A DNA stretch of 64,000 nt from Rhizophagus irregularis (Eukaryota > Glomeromycota > Glomeromycetes > Glomerales > Glomeraceae): NCBI RefSeq assembly GCF_026210795.1, contig NC_089434.1, positions 1,426,001 through 1,490,000 on the forward strand. Direction: 5' to 3'. Positions 52,096-64,000 of this stretch are shown here, in pieces. How positions within the stretch are numbered: position 1 is the first letter of the stretch; each line of letters opens with the position of its first letter. The notes beneath the pieces were generated by a model, which saw only the letters and a list, made by a program, of their open reading frames with translations, made no database searches and was not told where the DNA came from. A program made the translations under genes and the position numbers.

Positions 52096-53344
52096 ATTTG
52101 GGAAAAGTGGAAATACAATTATAGATGATTTTATTTTAAAAAAAAAATTAAGATGGATTCCTTATAACCGATTTAAAAATGTTGAATATCTTAATGAAGG
52201 AGGATTTGGTACTATATACAAAGCTATTTGGTTAAAGAATAATAAAGATGAAAAAGAAGTAATTTTTAAATGTCACAAGAATTTAAATGAAAATTTAAAT
52301 GATTTTTGAAAGAAGTATGATAGATTGATAGTATATTATTTTTTTATTTTTATAATTTATATTAATAAATTATTATTAATTTTTGTAGTGGGACTATCAT
52401 AAGAATTGTTTAAATTCATCACATGAAATTGTAAATTTTTATGGATTTACAAAAGATCCAGAGATTTCAAAATATATAGTAGTAATGGCTTATGCAAATA
52501 ATGGTAATTTAAGAGAAAATTTAACAAGAATAGTCAAAAATAATTGGAATCAAAAATTATGTATGTTGTACAGAATTATTTCTGGACTTAGTAAGATACA
52601 TGAAAAAAATCTTATTCATTGTGATTTTCATGATGGTAATATTTTAAATCATAATGAGAGTATATTATATATTAGTGATTTAGGATTATGTCAACCTGTA
52701 AAATCGGGTTTGAAAAAGTATGATATTTATGGTGTTATACCATTTATGGCTCCTGAAGTTTTAAGAGGCAAATCTTATATTCCAGCTAGTGATATATATA
52801 GTTTTTCTATGATTATGTGGGAGTTTACATCTGGAATACCACCATTTAATAATAGAGAACATGATCTTCATCTTAGTTTAAGTATTTGTAAAGGTGAACG
52901 TCCTGAAATTATTGAAAATACTCCACAATGCTATGTAGATTTAATGAAAAAATGTTGGAATGAAGATCCATTAAAAAGACCATCTACATCAGAAGTGAAG
53001 GATGTTATTAAAAAATGGATTCTCCGTCCTGATGAAGATGATGAAGTCAATGATGAATTAAAAAGCAACATTATGGAATTTATAAATGCACCAATTGGGC
53101 AGTATAACAATCTTGTTACTCAACCTCATCCTAAAGCATGTTATACAAGTCGCTTACTTAATTTTACTAGTAAAAAATTGAATGAAATTATTGAAAGTGA
53201 AGATTTGAATGATTTTATAATTAAGGATTTGGGGTCATTAGGTATGTATCATGATATATAAAAAATTAATCTTGCAAATTATTTATGTGAAATTAATTTT
53301 ATTTAATATTTAACTTAGATATTAAAACAGATGAAAAAAACTAG
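52096..53344 (+). pseudogene. TKL-type protein kinase gene with one-base frameshift; upstream exons uncertain
   Basis: Exon 52096-52314 encodes SGNTIIDDFILKKKLRWIPY, the Gly loop EGGFGTIYKAIW and the VIFKC lysine. It meets TGA because GATTTTTGAAAGAA has five T where six would give FLKE and a phase-0 donor. Exon 52389-53241 follows (WDYHKNCLNSSHEIVNFYGF; catalytic loop IHCDFHDGN; SDLGL in place of DFG; FMAPEVLRGKSY; CWNEDPLKRPS). The intron 53242-53318 leads to the short last exon 53319-53344, giving LGSLDIKTDEKN. The catalytic loop has HCD for HRD. One base restores the whole frame, so either recent inactivation or an assembly error is possible. Regulation is unknown. Confidence 0.75.
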
Positions 53345-53439
53345 TCATTGTTTGTTTTTAAAAAAAATTTATAGTTTTTTTTAAGTGATATTTGATATTA
53401 TACATTTAAAAGAAATTGTTCTTTATTTTATTCTTTTTA

Positions 53440-53615
53440 GATTTATTTAAACACTAAGAGTCTAAGACTAGAGTAGGAAAATATTTTATGAGTTTCTTAG
53501 TTTGTAATTTAAATAATTCCCTTTTTTTTTTTATTATACTTATAATTATTTAAACACTAAGACTAGAGTAGTAAAATATTTTACAGGTTCTTAGTTTGTA
53601 ATTTAAATAAATCTT
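53440..53615. repeat. Two direct copies of a 70-bp 3'-flank repeat
   Basis: Copies begin TTATTTAAACACTAAG and end TTCTTAGTTTGTAATTTAAA. A third diverged copy is at about 58355-58425 after the orphan kinase tail, and a partial one near 63505-63530. The repeat thus seems tied to kinase 3' ends. Confidence 0.6.
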
Positions 53616-55030
53616 TTTTTTATAACTTTTTCAATTATGAGATATAAATTATCAAAATAATAATATAAAACCATTTCCAATGGTAATGTATAGACCAACA
53701 GCCTAACACTAGCCATTTGATCTGTTTGATCACATTTTCGTACATAGCTCTGCATAACTCTGGCCAAACCTAACCGGAAAATATCCTTCTATCAATTTTG
53801 TTTTACAGACAGTTCTATGAAAATGACAGTGAGTTCTTCTTCACAAGCCTCTTCCTTAATCCTCCAAAAAAGCAATTATACTTTACAGAAACTTTTAAAA
53901 TTGAAACCAAATATTGACCATATCGAAAATATATCATGAAACTTTTAATCAATATTTGGTCGTGAAATTGTAAAAAAAAAATATCTTATCGAATTTGAAA
54001 TAATTAAATAAATAGTAAAATATTATTAAATATCTAGAATAAATAAAAATATATATATATATATATAATATCTATTATTCATTTATTCTACTAATAACAA
54101 CTAGCAACATGTCAAAAACCAAAAATCATTATTAAAAAAAAAACAATTATAAGCAATGCCAAATATCACAAAATTTAAACCAACTTACATGAAATAGAAA
54201 AATATAAGCCAAGAAGTATTCTTATATTCTTTCCTTTCATTTTGAAATTGTGAAGTTTTAGGAAATAAATAGAAAAAATACATATTTGACACATTAATTA
54301 TATCTAAACTATTAAAAGACTTTTTTGCCAGTCTTTCATTTGTAATCTAATTGTATTTCAAAAACATGCATCAATTATGTCTTTTATGTTAAATTTTGTT
54401 TATCGTACTAATTCTTATGATAAATCCGAACCAATCAAATAAAACTAATATTTTTTAAAACAGAATATTAAAGAAAAATTGGTTATTTAAAAGAATTTTT
54501 TGATTTTTTATTTTTTCTATTAAAAAAAATGTGTTTTAGCCGATAATTTGACTACCACTAATTATCGAGCCAAATGTTAAATATTAAATAAAAATATATT
54601 TTTCTTAGTTTATTTTCTTATTTATTGATTGATTAATTAGATTATTTATTAATTACTATTTAATTTTTTATCTTTAGATCACTCCCTTTGGTTTAAAATA
54701 AAAAGAATTTTTTTTTAAATGAAAACTTTTTTTTTCAAAAAATTATTTTTAAAGATAAAAAAAAAATATAAGAAATGCCAAGAGAATATTTATTAAACAA
54801 ATTTTAAATTATTAAATAATTCAAAATAGAAATTTTAATAAACCAAATTCCCTTTCAAATATTAATTCTACTGTATATTAAAACATATTAACTAAAGTTA
54901 TAATTGAAATTTATTATGCTACTATATATTATATAGGAATACCTAAATCCAAAATTATGTAATTCAAGCAATTTTATTTAAAATGTAAATATAAATTAAA
55001 ATATAGAAATATAGAAATATAGTGTTAAGT
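53616..55030. other. AT-rich intergenic stretch
   Basis: No gene is supported. A (AT) run is near 54048-54067. Confidence 0.5.
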
Positions 55031-55366
55031 ACTTCAATATCAATCACTAGTGGCAACGAAGTTGCTGCACATCAGATTCCTCTAGTTTCAAGTTGTTAAT
55101 TCAAGATTCAAGTTTTTAATACAAAAAAAGTGGCAAAAGTAAAGTGGCTCTGCTTTTCAATCATAAATTTTAACATGGCGCAATAAAAATGTGACAAAAA
55201 TACTCTTGTGCTCTTAGTAATAATATGAAAAATGTAGTAATTTAAAAATACGTATTACTATAGAAATTTTTTTTTATATAAACACTTTAAAAGGAGAGAA
55301 AATTATTTTAAAAATAAGTTAACAAACAATGAATTAAAATCATATATCACACACAAAAAATTAATC

Positions 55367-55474
55367 ATGAAATTAAATTATTTATTATTGATTTTTGTCT
55401 TTACTATTGTTTCAATGGGTACTTATAAACAATTTCTTTATATGTCAATTATTATAAAAGTGGTTTTAAAATAA
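55367..55474 (+). CDS. Short ORF with signal-peptide-like start, duplicated promoter
   Basis: 35 codons: Met-Lys, then a hydrophobic stretch NYLLLIFVFTIVSMG, ending in KVVLK. Upstream, ACTATAGAAATTTTT, TATATAAACACTTTAAAAGG and a purine-rich leader closely resemble the region before 55981, so a segment of about 600 bp was duplicated. The mature part has no recognisable domain. It may be a relic of a secreted-peptide gene. Confidence 0.35.
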   Translation: MKLNYLLLIFVFTIVSMGTYKQFLYMSIIIKVVLK

Positions 55475-55980
55475 ATACTTAATGCAATACAGTATTTATA
55501 TTTTTTAAATCAGATATTGGTTAATTTTATTAATTTCAGAATAAATTTGGGATATACTTCTACCACAATAAAATAAGTGGTCCTTTTTTTAGAATTTGAC
55601 ACAATAAATTATAAAATATGTCTAAATTATTTTATTGGGCAAAATTCTTATACACCTCATTTACTTCGCAATCTATAGACTGCAGTTTAAGATAATCAAA
55701 ATCTCGCATTTTCAAATTATCTAATTTAAAATGGCTTTGCTCTTCAATTGTGAATTTTAACAATGACGTAATACTTACTATAGAAAAACATGGCAAAAAT
55801 ATTTTTGTACGTCTCATTTGCTTCACTTCATTAATAATAATGTAATCATGTAATCATTTGAGATACATGCTACTATAGAAATTTTTCTTATATAAATACT
55901 TTGAGAAAGAGGAGAGAATTTTCTAAACAATTTAACAAACAACGAATTAAAAATTATATATAAAATACACAAAATCGATC

Positions 55981-56187
55981 ATGCAATTAAAATACTTGTT
56001 GATTTTCATCTTCACTATTGTTTTAGCAAGTAGTAAATATTGGTGCAAAACTTTTCCTTTTTAGTAAATTAATTTCTTATAGTAATAATTTTAATTAATT
56101 GTTTACACAGATGCAGAACCATAAGGTGTATTTAAACGTGGTAAATATTATTATTGCAAAACTTTTCATTTTTTTATCGTAGAGTAA
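55981..56187 (+). pseudogene. Secreted repeat-peptide gene remnant with KR processing site
   Basis: ATG 55981 starts a signal-peptide-like MQLKYLLIFIFTIVLA. Splicing from 56030 (GTAGTA) to 56110 (TTACACAG) gives NAEP and then a stop TAA. The same frame beyond the stop reads GVFKRGKYYYCKTF, with a dibasic Lys-Arg site as in Kex2-processed secreted peptides. The unspliced frame instead gives SKYWCKTFPF, a second copy of the same peptide motif. One base change explains the stop. The similarity to Kex2-processed repeat proteins of Rhizophagus is my inference. Confidence 0.4.
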
Positions 56188-56354
56188 AAAACAGACAATA
56201 GTCTTTTCCTATTCGGTAATCTGTCGTACTCTCTGAAATATAGTGTTACAATTTTTTTTATATTTTTTAAAATAAAGTGCCCCATAGACTCCCGGTTAAA
56301 CGATCATCAAAACACTTGCAAAGTATATGGCAAGCCGAGTTGAACAAAATTGTG

Positions 56355-56580
56355 TGATAAAATATCAAGCATGGCTTCACCCCGTGTCTGACATTTTACC
56401 TGTTTATGCTTGATTTTAATCTGTCACGTGCTTGATATTTTTATCTGATGTTTATCTAGATGCTTGATGATTTTATCTGTTCGTGCTTGGTATTTTTATC
56501 TGTCCGTGCTTGAGGTTTTATCTATCTGTAGTTGATGTTTTTGTCCAACTGTATTTGATTAATTTTATCTTGTCAAAAAT
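56355..56580. repeat. Degenerate 24-32 bp repeats, TGCTTGAT-TTTTATCTG type
   Basis: About eight imperfect copies of a unit with TGCTTGAT, a T-rich run and ATCTGTC follow one another. No function is apparent. Confidence 0.55.
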
Positions 56581-56659
56581 TAGTTTCTTTGTCAGCACAG
56601 GGGTGATATTTTGTTAATCACGTTTTTTAAGTTTAGCATAGTTTTTACATGAAGTATTT

Positions 56660-57440
56660 TTTTTTTATTTTATTGGCTTTTTTTTTAATAAAACAATTTT
56701 TATAGAGAATTTTTATTATAGGCAAAGGCTTTTTTTGATAAAATTCTTTTGGAATTTTTTTTAATAAAAAGACTTTTTTTGATAAAAAATATTGTCAGAG
56801 CATTTTTTTATTGATAGGGACATTTCTGAGTTTTTTTTTCGATGGATAATTTTATTAAATTTAAATTTCATTGGAGAATTTTTTTTTTAATAAGATTTTT
56901 TTTTGGACATACCTGATTTGTTGGAACAATTTTTTAACAGGATTTTTTTTTTCGATAGAGAATTCATTGGGTATTTTGTAAAAAATTCTTTGGAGAATTT
57001 TTTTTAATAGGTGAAAGTATTTTTTGACAGAGAATTTATTAGAGAATTTTTTTTTTGATAGAAATTTCATCATAGAATTTTTTTTAATAGGTAAGATTTT
57101 TTTTTTTTGATAGAAAATTCCGGTAGAGAATTTTTTTTTTAATAGGAGGAAAGTTTTTTTTTGATAGAAATTCTTTTGAGAATTTTTTTTAATAGGTAAA
57201 TTTTTTTTTTAATAGGGAAAATGTGTTTTTTGATGGAAGATTTTCGTTAGGAATTTTTCTTAATCAGGGATATTTTTTTTGATTGAGAATTTCATTAGAG
57301 AATTGTTGGTTGAAAAGTTTTTTTATTTTTTTTGATGGAGAATTTTGTTAGAAGTCTCAATAGAAAATTTTATTGAAAATAGTTTTTTTTTAATAAGGGT
57401 ATCAAGAATTTTGGCTTGAAATTTTGTTTTTTTAATAAAG
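56660..57440. repeat. T-rich degenerate tandem repeats
   Basis: About 20 imperfect copies of AGAGAATTTTTTTTAATAGG and GATAGAGAATTTCATT-like segments with variable T runs. Strand composition is strongly skewed to T on the plus strand. The minus-strand frames here are low-complexity Lys/Phe and not considered genes. Confidence 0.6.
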
Positions 57441-57650
57441 AATTATTTATATTATTTTTTTTTTATTTATTCAATTAAATGTATTGATTTAATCAATTAA
57501 ATTTTGATTGAAAATTTACGTCATATTTTTTTTTTATTATAATAAATTTACAAATAAAAAATAAAATAAAATAAAATTTTCCCATTATATAATTCATTCA
57601 TCACAAATAAATTCATCATACTAAATAAAAAAATTTATTAAAAACGTAAT

Positions 57651-57752
57651 CTAATCGTCCGAAGTTTCCTGCTGGGTTTCATTAATCATAGTAGGCATCG
57701 GATTGGAATCCAAAGCTGACGCGAGTGTTAACGATCTCAATCTCATTTGAGT
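57651..57752 (-). other. Orphan terminal exon candidate
   Basis: On the minus strand, after an acceptor-like CTTATTAG, 33 codons read TQMRLRSLTLASALDSN to TQQETSDD and a stop. Base composition is less AT-rich than its surroundings. No upstream partner exon was identified. Confidence 0.3.
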
Positions 57753-57985
57753 CTAATAAGCAGAATAGTAACAAATCGTCAAAAATAATTAATATTTTTA
57801 AAGGTAATATATTTAAGTTATTATTAAATTTGGGATTGAATCATTTATTAAACCCATATTTTAACTTTTAGATAGTAATAAAAGGTTATCTAAATTATTT
57901 AAAAGTTGCATATAAAAATAGTAATAAATAAACCGATTATTATATCAATTTCATTTATTAAATACGGCTTTTATTTAAAATTTAG

Positions 57986-58200
57986 ATGATGAAAAAGAAA
58001 TAATTCAACAAAAAATGAAAAGACAAAGTATTGATGATATTGATGGTAAGCGAAAAGTTTGCAGAAAATTTCAATTCTATATTGTTATTAATTTTACTAT
58101 TTATTTATTTTTTACAGATGATGACGAAGTATATAATAATCCAAATCTTCATTCGAAAGAACAAATTGAGCTGGAAATTCCTGATGGCATATTTTATTAA
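57986..58200 (+). pseudogene. Orphan C-terminal exons of a kinase-family gene
   Basis: Exon 57986-58045 (DDEKEIIQQKMKRQSIDDID) is joined over an intron (GTAAGC to TTACAG) to exon 58118-58200 (DDDEVYNNPNLHSKEQIELE, then IPDGIFY and a stop). The tail NNPNLHS is one I associate with protein kinases of Rhizophagus. No kinase domain precedes it within 4.6 kb, so it is probably a fragment left by rearrangement. The 70-bp 3'-flank repeat follows at about 58355. Confidence 0.45.
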
Positions 58201-60047
58201 AATAAATATATTATTATTATTATTATTATTTTACTGATCTGTATTTATCTATTTATCTATTAATTATTTATTCATTAGACGGGTTTTAAATTTTCCAGTT
58301 AATGATATTATTATTATATTTGAAGAATTTATCATTTATTTATTTATTCTTTTATTTTGAATTATTTAAGCACTAATATAGGGTAGTAAAATGTTTTACT
58401 GTTCATAGTTTGTAATTTAATATAAATATTTTCTTTTTCAAATTATAAGTATATAAATTATATTATTATATAAATAATTATTGAAAGGGTGGCATTTTAT
58501 AAGGTTAAAAGATTAAATTATTTCGATTGGGAAATCTATATATATGTTCGTGATCACGAAATTGATGATGGAATCTATAAAATCGAATGATATTATGCGG
58601 GTGAATTAACATTACGCCGCAGCAGGGATGTTTTTAGTTTAGACTTGATTGTGTAATTATAATTTAACCTAATAAACCAATCTAAAATTGGTTTATATGT
58701 AAATTAGTAAGACATTCTGTTAAATATACTATGTATGATCGACTAACCAAATGTTTAAATTTCATCAGAAACTTTTTGTCCAGTCTCTCATTATCAAATA
58801 TCTTCTTCTGAGGAGTATATCTCAGAAAAATAACATTTATTAAAATATCTATCCATTTTTAAGTTGTTCATCATGTCTTTGTAGGCAAAGTGTTGCTTCA
58901 TGTGCTATAATTAGTAAGTTTTTACTTATTTTTGACTTATGTGTAAAGTTTTCGCATATGAAATTTTTTTTATATTTTAACTTAACAAACTAAAAAAAAG
59001 TGTTGAAAGCGAAAAAAGATCAAAAAAGAAAGCGAAGATATTTCATGGGAAATATTTACATGAATCACACATAGTTTATCATTATTAGGAGAATTGTTTT
59101 AGTACTAAATACGTAAAATATAACAATTTTAGACCACCTTGCAAGTTCCCAGCCAATAAATCATTTAAAGATAAACTGGCATCGTGTTTAAAAAATTTAA
59201 ATAATTGGTTTAATCGAAAGCGAGATTAAAATCTGAGATTTCGAAAATAAAACTTAGATTTAAAATGTCAATTATTCCCTATAAAAATGGTATGTCCCAT
59301 TATTTTTTCACATCCATGGACTCTTTGCTGATAATGCATACTGATTTTTACAGTGTTTTCTGGTTTTAATCCTTATGGGATTATATATTTTATCATTATT
59401 TTTTAAATTCACGGGTCAAAAGTGTTTCAATCTTCGTATAACATAATAAAATAGTTTGTAAAAGAACATCACTAAAAAAGAAAGCGTGTTTTGTATTCAA
59501 TTGGTGATTATTTCTTTTACGAATAAATTAGATTACAATTCTCTGAATCATCACTATCTTTCATTTCTAATAATATATTTCATTAATATTTTCCATTCTC
59601 TAATTCTTTGAAATCGTTTAAATAAGGAAAAAATTACCACGATTTTTAAAGTATAGAACTTTCTTTCATATTGCACTTTATACTTTAAACATAAAAATAT
59701 TTAATTGTAAATGAGATGATTTGATAAATTTAAAAAGCACATTTACCGATAAATTTATTTTTTATAAGAAAATTTACATAATATATCTAACTATTCGATA
59801 TAATATGCAACAATAAAGAGCTCCTTTACTAATTGATTGCTTACAAAACAATATATAATAATTCTTGATGATAACAATCAGATTATTCACTAAAAATTAT
59901 AATTAGAATAAAATTATAAATAATTTAGATACAAAAAGAGTTTGTGAAAATTGTAACAAGGATGTTTTATACTATATTGTGAATTTTGTGTTCGGCAGAA
60001 ATTATTTAAGATCAGATTTTTCAAATATGACCTCTTTTGTTGATAAT
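58201..60047. other. AT-rich stretch, only a 3'-flank repeat copy
   Basis: Apart from an (ATT) run near 58210-58232 and the repeat near 58355-58425, nothing could be supported. Confidence 0.45.
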
Positions 60048-60726
60048 TTAATTGGTGATCCGCGAGTCAAGTAGCGAAAACGATAATAAAATTTGACGGA
60101 AATTTATTAATTAAAAGCCGCATTTCCGAATGTGGGGTTGTTCATGAATTTCTCTAGCCAAATGTTTAAATAACGCCATTTTGCTTTAATGAAATAGTTT
60201 TCCACAGTTTTCCAACCAATCTCATGCAAAAAAAACCATAATGTAACATTGGAAAAAAGTCCAATTTCTAAGAGATCTGAGATTTGAAAGACAAAAACTA
60301 GTTTTATCATACCATATCACTTGTATAATGAGTGTGAAAAAGTCTTGAATTTGTCGGTTTAGAAGTTATTACAGCATAGTTTACTAATAAAATATATCAA
60401 AAATAAAGCAATATGCATGAAAGTTTAGTGAAATATAAAAATATTTCCATAATTTGTACTTTTAAAACCTTAGTTTACCTAATAACATAGTAAATGCCGC
60501 GTGCTTCCAAGGTAAACTTCGTCAAAAAAAAGTTTTACACTTTGTAGCTTTGAAAAATAAAAGTGTGACATTTACTTTATTGTTTGTATTATTTTTAGTA
60601 AACTATGCTTTATAGTTTTTGTTACATCAGAAATCATTAAAGTCGGCGTATTACGACAAATTAGTATATGATTTGCGTCAAATTTTATATGTAATTTCTC
60701 TAGTTAACTCGCGGATCGTCAATTAA
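60048..60726. mobile_element. MITE-like element with about 50 bp terminal inverted repeats
   Basis: TTAATTGGTGATCCGCGAGT at the left pairs with the complement of the right end (TTAATTGACGATCCGCGAGT), and the similarity goes on with interruptions through AAAATTTGACG. A second inverted pair, CATAGTTTACT near 60374 and AGTAAACTATG near 60597, is inside. The 679 bp carry no convincing gene. No clear target duplication was found. Confidence 0.6.
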
Positions 60727-63254
60727 TCTATAAATGTCTAAATACAGAAAATCGCTGTTTTGACTTTTGATTAAGTCCAAGTTTTATTAGTTAGTATTAT
60801 GTAATTGTTTTTTAACTCATTCAATAACAATTCAATTTTTAAATTTTTAGATCTCATCCATCCTCGTGACACGCATCCATTAGTTGGGTGCTTTTTTTTT
60901 TAATTCGTTCGATTATCCGTTTGTATATTTATAGGTTGATTTGTATCCTTAAGTATTATGTATATTTTAAATCTAGAAGTATATTGAAATAAAATTTCCA
61001 ATGTAGTTAGTATCTTATTTTTACAATGTGTTGGTCTAAAAATATGGTTTAACATTAATCAATAGAATTTAGGCGAGTTTCTTTTGGAAGATGATATTAT
61101 TATTTATAAAAATATTTTTTTGTTACTGGTGAATTTTTTTTTATTTTTTCAGATCAGATAGTATCGAAAGGACGAATATAATCATATAACTCAGCTTGAA
61201 AAATTGGAATTATTAAAACATTTTTTTTCTCTTTTTATCTGCACTTTTTGCTTTAATAAATTAGAATTGTGCAAATTTGATACATTTTTTTAAAATTCGT
61301 TGGTAAACGATCGCCGGATATGGTAGAAATATCATACTATCACATGATTTTACAAACTAGTTGATGAACAATCGTGTTCCTCGACAAATATGAACGAGAA
61401 ACAATATCTTGAATTAATAGCTGGAAAATTACTTTTGAAATTGAATTACAATTAAACAATTAATGAAATTGAATAAGCAGTGTAAGATAATTTTAGATAA
61501 ATATGATATAAATTCATTATTTAGACAACTGAAGTTAACATCTAAATTTCCACGTTCCAACCTTTGTTTTATCATTGCAAATCTTTCATATCTTCTCTAG
61601 ATTGTATTTTTTCATTTTCATTCCATAATTTTTATAGTCAGACTTCAATATACCGATATTCGATATTCGATACATATTAAAAACTCGATATAACAGATAA
61701 CGATAAATTTGATAAATTTTTATCTTTCCCACTATATGAGAGAACATATAGATATCAGTAACTTCCTCAGTCTTAATAACTTCAAATTCACTTTTGATAA
61801 CTCTTTCTTCTATTTTTAATGGAGCGTACGTAGCCAACATGCTGGTCTATAATGAATATGTAAAACAGTTTCCGGAACCGTTTTCCGTCATTTTGATATC
61901 TTGATTTTTTTGAAACATGTAGAAACTTTTATTCCCATTCCAATTCCAATTGATTCAGGAACTTGTACTTTTTTCTACTTTATTTATGACGTAATTCAAA
62001 TTCAGGTAGACGAAGATAGCACCAATTTCTCTAAGTACCTGCACTACATGCATACCTTTATTATTATTTGAATCTTATTCGCTATCATTTATTCAATTGG
62101 TAGCATCAAATTTAAATAAATGTTTTTGTCATTGTTCTTTAATAATAAAAGAATCGTATGTTATATAATGTCATATGTTTATCGCTCAATTTTGAATATT
62201 TTTATTTAATACAATGATAATAGATGACTACAGGACCTTCATATGTATTCGATAAAAAAACTGGACGAAAGACTAAAAGATATATACAGTATTTTTTGTG
62301 ATTTAAAGGTTACAAAATAAAATATTTCATATTCTTTTGATATCTTTAATAATAATTACCTCGAACTTTTGGTATAGCGATAAAATATATTACGCAGCTG
62401 TTGAAGAAATTGGAAAGAATTACGTTTTACAGTTTGACGCTTCATCTAGATAGTAATCATCAATACTTAAAGTTATTTATTGATGGAAGTGAGATCACAC
62501 TTATAAACAAATTTAAAAAACTACACCAAAATCAAGAAAAGTATGTTCGCTACATTCTTTTAATGGCTTGTTATTTTGGCTTGTTATTTACTAATATCTT
62601 TAAAGAAAATCCCGAATATATCATTTTTATGTAGTAATTAATATTGATGATAAAAATAAATTTTCAGTGTTAAAAAATAAATAATGGAATTAAATGAAAA
62701 ATAAGAGTGAAATTTCGAGAATTTTTATTTTTTTAAAAATAAGCTCAACTTTTAGAACAAATACGAGATTGATTGTAGTACAGTTAAATAATCTGGTTTT
62801 AAAGTAGTTACAGTAACAGTATTTATACATAAATACATACTTCCCTTCGCAGATTACACCAGCCACTCATGCATTAACGGATATGATGATGAATGAGTTC
62901 TAAAAGACAACAATTAAATGAGTTGAAAGATTTGGAAGACAAACCCTAGTAATAAAAATAATAATAAAAGAGTAGAAATTATTGCTTATACGCTTTATTT
63001 TATTCATAAGAGAAAACAATCCATAGAGATTTACTTGTTAAAAATAAAAACTCAACGCATTTAAAGATTTTAAGAGTTGCCAAAAAATCTACAAAAGTAA
63101 CAATCGTAAAGAAAAAGCACAAGTCGATGTCTGATTGCTGGATCAAGAAATGAATAATGCAATTGTGAACGTCGAATTGCAATTGTTAAGCGAGTGCTTA
63201 CATTTTGTAGACTTGCAGATACAACAATCATAATTCATTTCTGCTGTATCAAAT
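60727..63254. other. AT-rich stretch without a supported gene
   Basis: Only short chance frames are present, such as those near 61586-61840 and 62401-62634, which lack splice context and recognisable motifs. Confidence 0.45.
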
Positions 63255-63459
63255 ATGCTGCGTGACCATCCCACGATGGACACAATTAATGGTACGAGAC
63301 CAAAAATTGTAACGGAAGGCCGATTTTATTACGATTAACATACAGTACAAGTAAAATCTTATAGTATATTAATTATTTTATTTGTCTGTTATAATAATTT
63401 TTTTTATTTAGGTCGAGATTCATAATAATCCAAATCTTCACCAAGAACAAAATGGTTAG
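63255..63459 (+). pseudogene. Decayed kinase gene 3' end
   Basis: The frame 63255-63338 includes NGTRPKIVTEGRFYYD, like the NG-RPKIV-E-P--Y segment of kinase subdomain XI in the kinase at 52389 (KGERPEIIENTPQCYVDL). After TTTATTTAG the stretch 63412-63459 reads VEIHNNPNLHQEQNG and stops, matching the tail exon at 58118. The part between is missing, so this is a relic. Confidence 0.45.
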
Positions 63460-64000
63460 ATAATTCTTTAAAATTATATAAAAAGGAAATAATACACTTT
63501 TTATCTTAGTTTGTAAATTTAAATAATTTTATGTATACAATATAAAATCATTTGTTTTACGTATCTCGAATTTTCTTGTATGTTCGACTCTTAAGGAGGA
63601 ATTTTATTTAAAAGTGGCGCAACTTGGTGCATGATTTGTTAATTCCGCCTGATACTCCTTTAAACTATCGCAGAAATTAAGAAAGATTATAGGGATTTTA
63701 CTATTTTACTAATGTGATGACCTAAGGGGTGCATCATAAAAAGGGGGGGAACTTACACAAATTATATTTTTATAAAATTCATATGCAAAATATTAATTGT
63801 GCTCATAACCTCGAATTTATTTTTGTGACATTATTTACATTATTTATATTATTTATATTATTTATATTAAATGCGGGAGAAATTGGCTATTATAAGTTTA
63901 TAATAGAATATTATTTCGATCGTCAATTCGCATTATATATAATCATCATTAACGAAGGTATCACAACATTCATTGGACGAGATCCACGTTTTTGTGGCAT
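63460..64000. other. AT-rich window end
   Basis: TTATTTATATTATTTATATT-type short repeats are near 63828-63870. No gene is supported. Confidence 0.4.

Noticed and set aside
56861-57073. Lys/Phe-rich minus-strand frame
   Set aside because: Product of the T-rich degenerate repeats.
60107-60310. 67-codon minus-strand frame in the MITE-like element
   Set aside because: No motif, and it overlaps the terminal inverted repeat.
1-64000. tRNA, rRNA or riboswitch genes
   Set aside because: I found no cloverleaf or conserved rRNA segment by reading either strand; a covariance-model search would be needed to exclude small RNAs.

Overview
The window looks like nuclear DNA of an arbuscular mycorrhizal fungus (Glomeromycotina, Rhizophagus-like). 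That is an inference from the very AT-rich, intron-bearing host DNA, a TKL-type protein kinase with the WIPY/GGFGTIYKAIW signature common in that group, kinase-tail exons of the NNPNLHS type, and abundant Maverick and Helitron elements. No bacterial features are seen.

Bases 1-18460 are two nested Maverick/Polinton-like giant DNA transposons. The outer one enters from the left edge and ends at 18460. The inner one (1759-16306, 14.5 kb, about 570 bp terminal inverted repeats) has inserted into the outer integrase gene and made a 5-bp target duplication, GAGGA. It carries an F-box-like gene, an SF3 helicase, a protein-primed-type DNA polymerase B with an OTU-like N-terminal region, a second F-box gene, three small genes of unknown function, an A32/HerA-like packaging ATPase, a coiled-coil gene, a retrotransposon-type Gag, a retropepsin-like protease joined to gag by a probable -1 frameshift, a chromodomain integrase and a DUF5679-like gene. 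I see no jelly-roll capsid or adenovirus-type protease gene. The Gag-protease pair occupies that place in both copies. Many genes share an AATTGAAGA element just upstream of the start.

Bases 18461-36152 form a 17.7 kb inverted repeat: two almost identical 4.76 kb arms, each with one spliced gene and an array of 170-185 bp repeats, around an 8.2 kb spacer. A 3.04 kb non-autonomous Maverick derivative (24872-27909, TSD TGTAA, 935 bp TIRs, zinc-finger/coiled-coil cargo gene) sits in the spacer, beside a small Mug135-like spliced gene.

Bases 36153-47999 hold a SANT/Myb-like gene with an RS-rich tail (minus strand), a three-exon coiled-coil gene and an intact 1367-residue Helitron Rep/PIF1-helicase gene. 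Bases 48146-51960 are a tandem array of 87 and 104 bp units in which almost every junction reads TAG-NNN-GTAAGT, that is, serial introns separated by 3-nt candidate microexons. It lies directly upstream of a TKL kinase gene (52096-53344) that carries a one-base frameshift.

Bases 53345-64000 are gene-poor: duplicated secreted-peptide remnants with a KR processing site, orphan kinase tail exons, T-rich degenerate repeats and a 0.68 kb TIR element. Functional statements rest on motifs read by eye; no database search was run.
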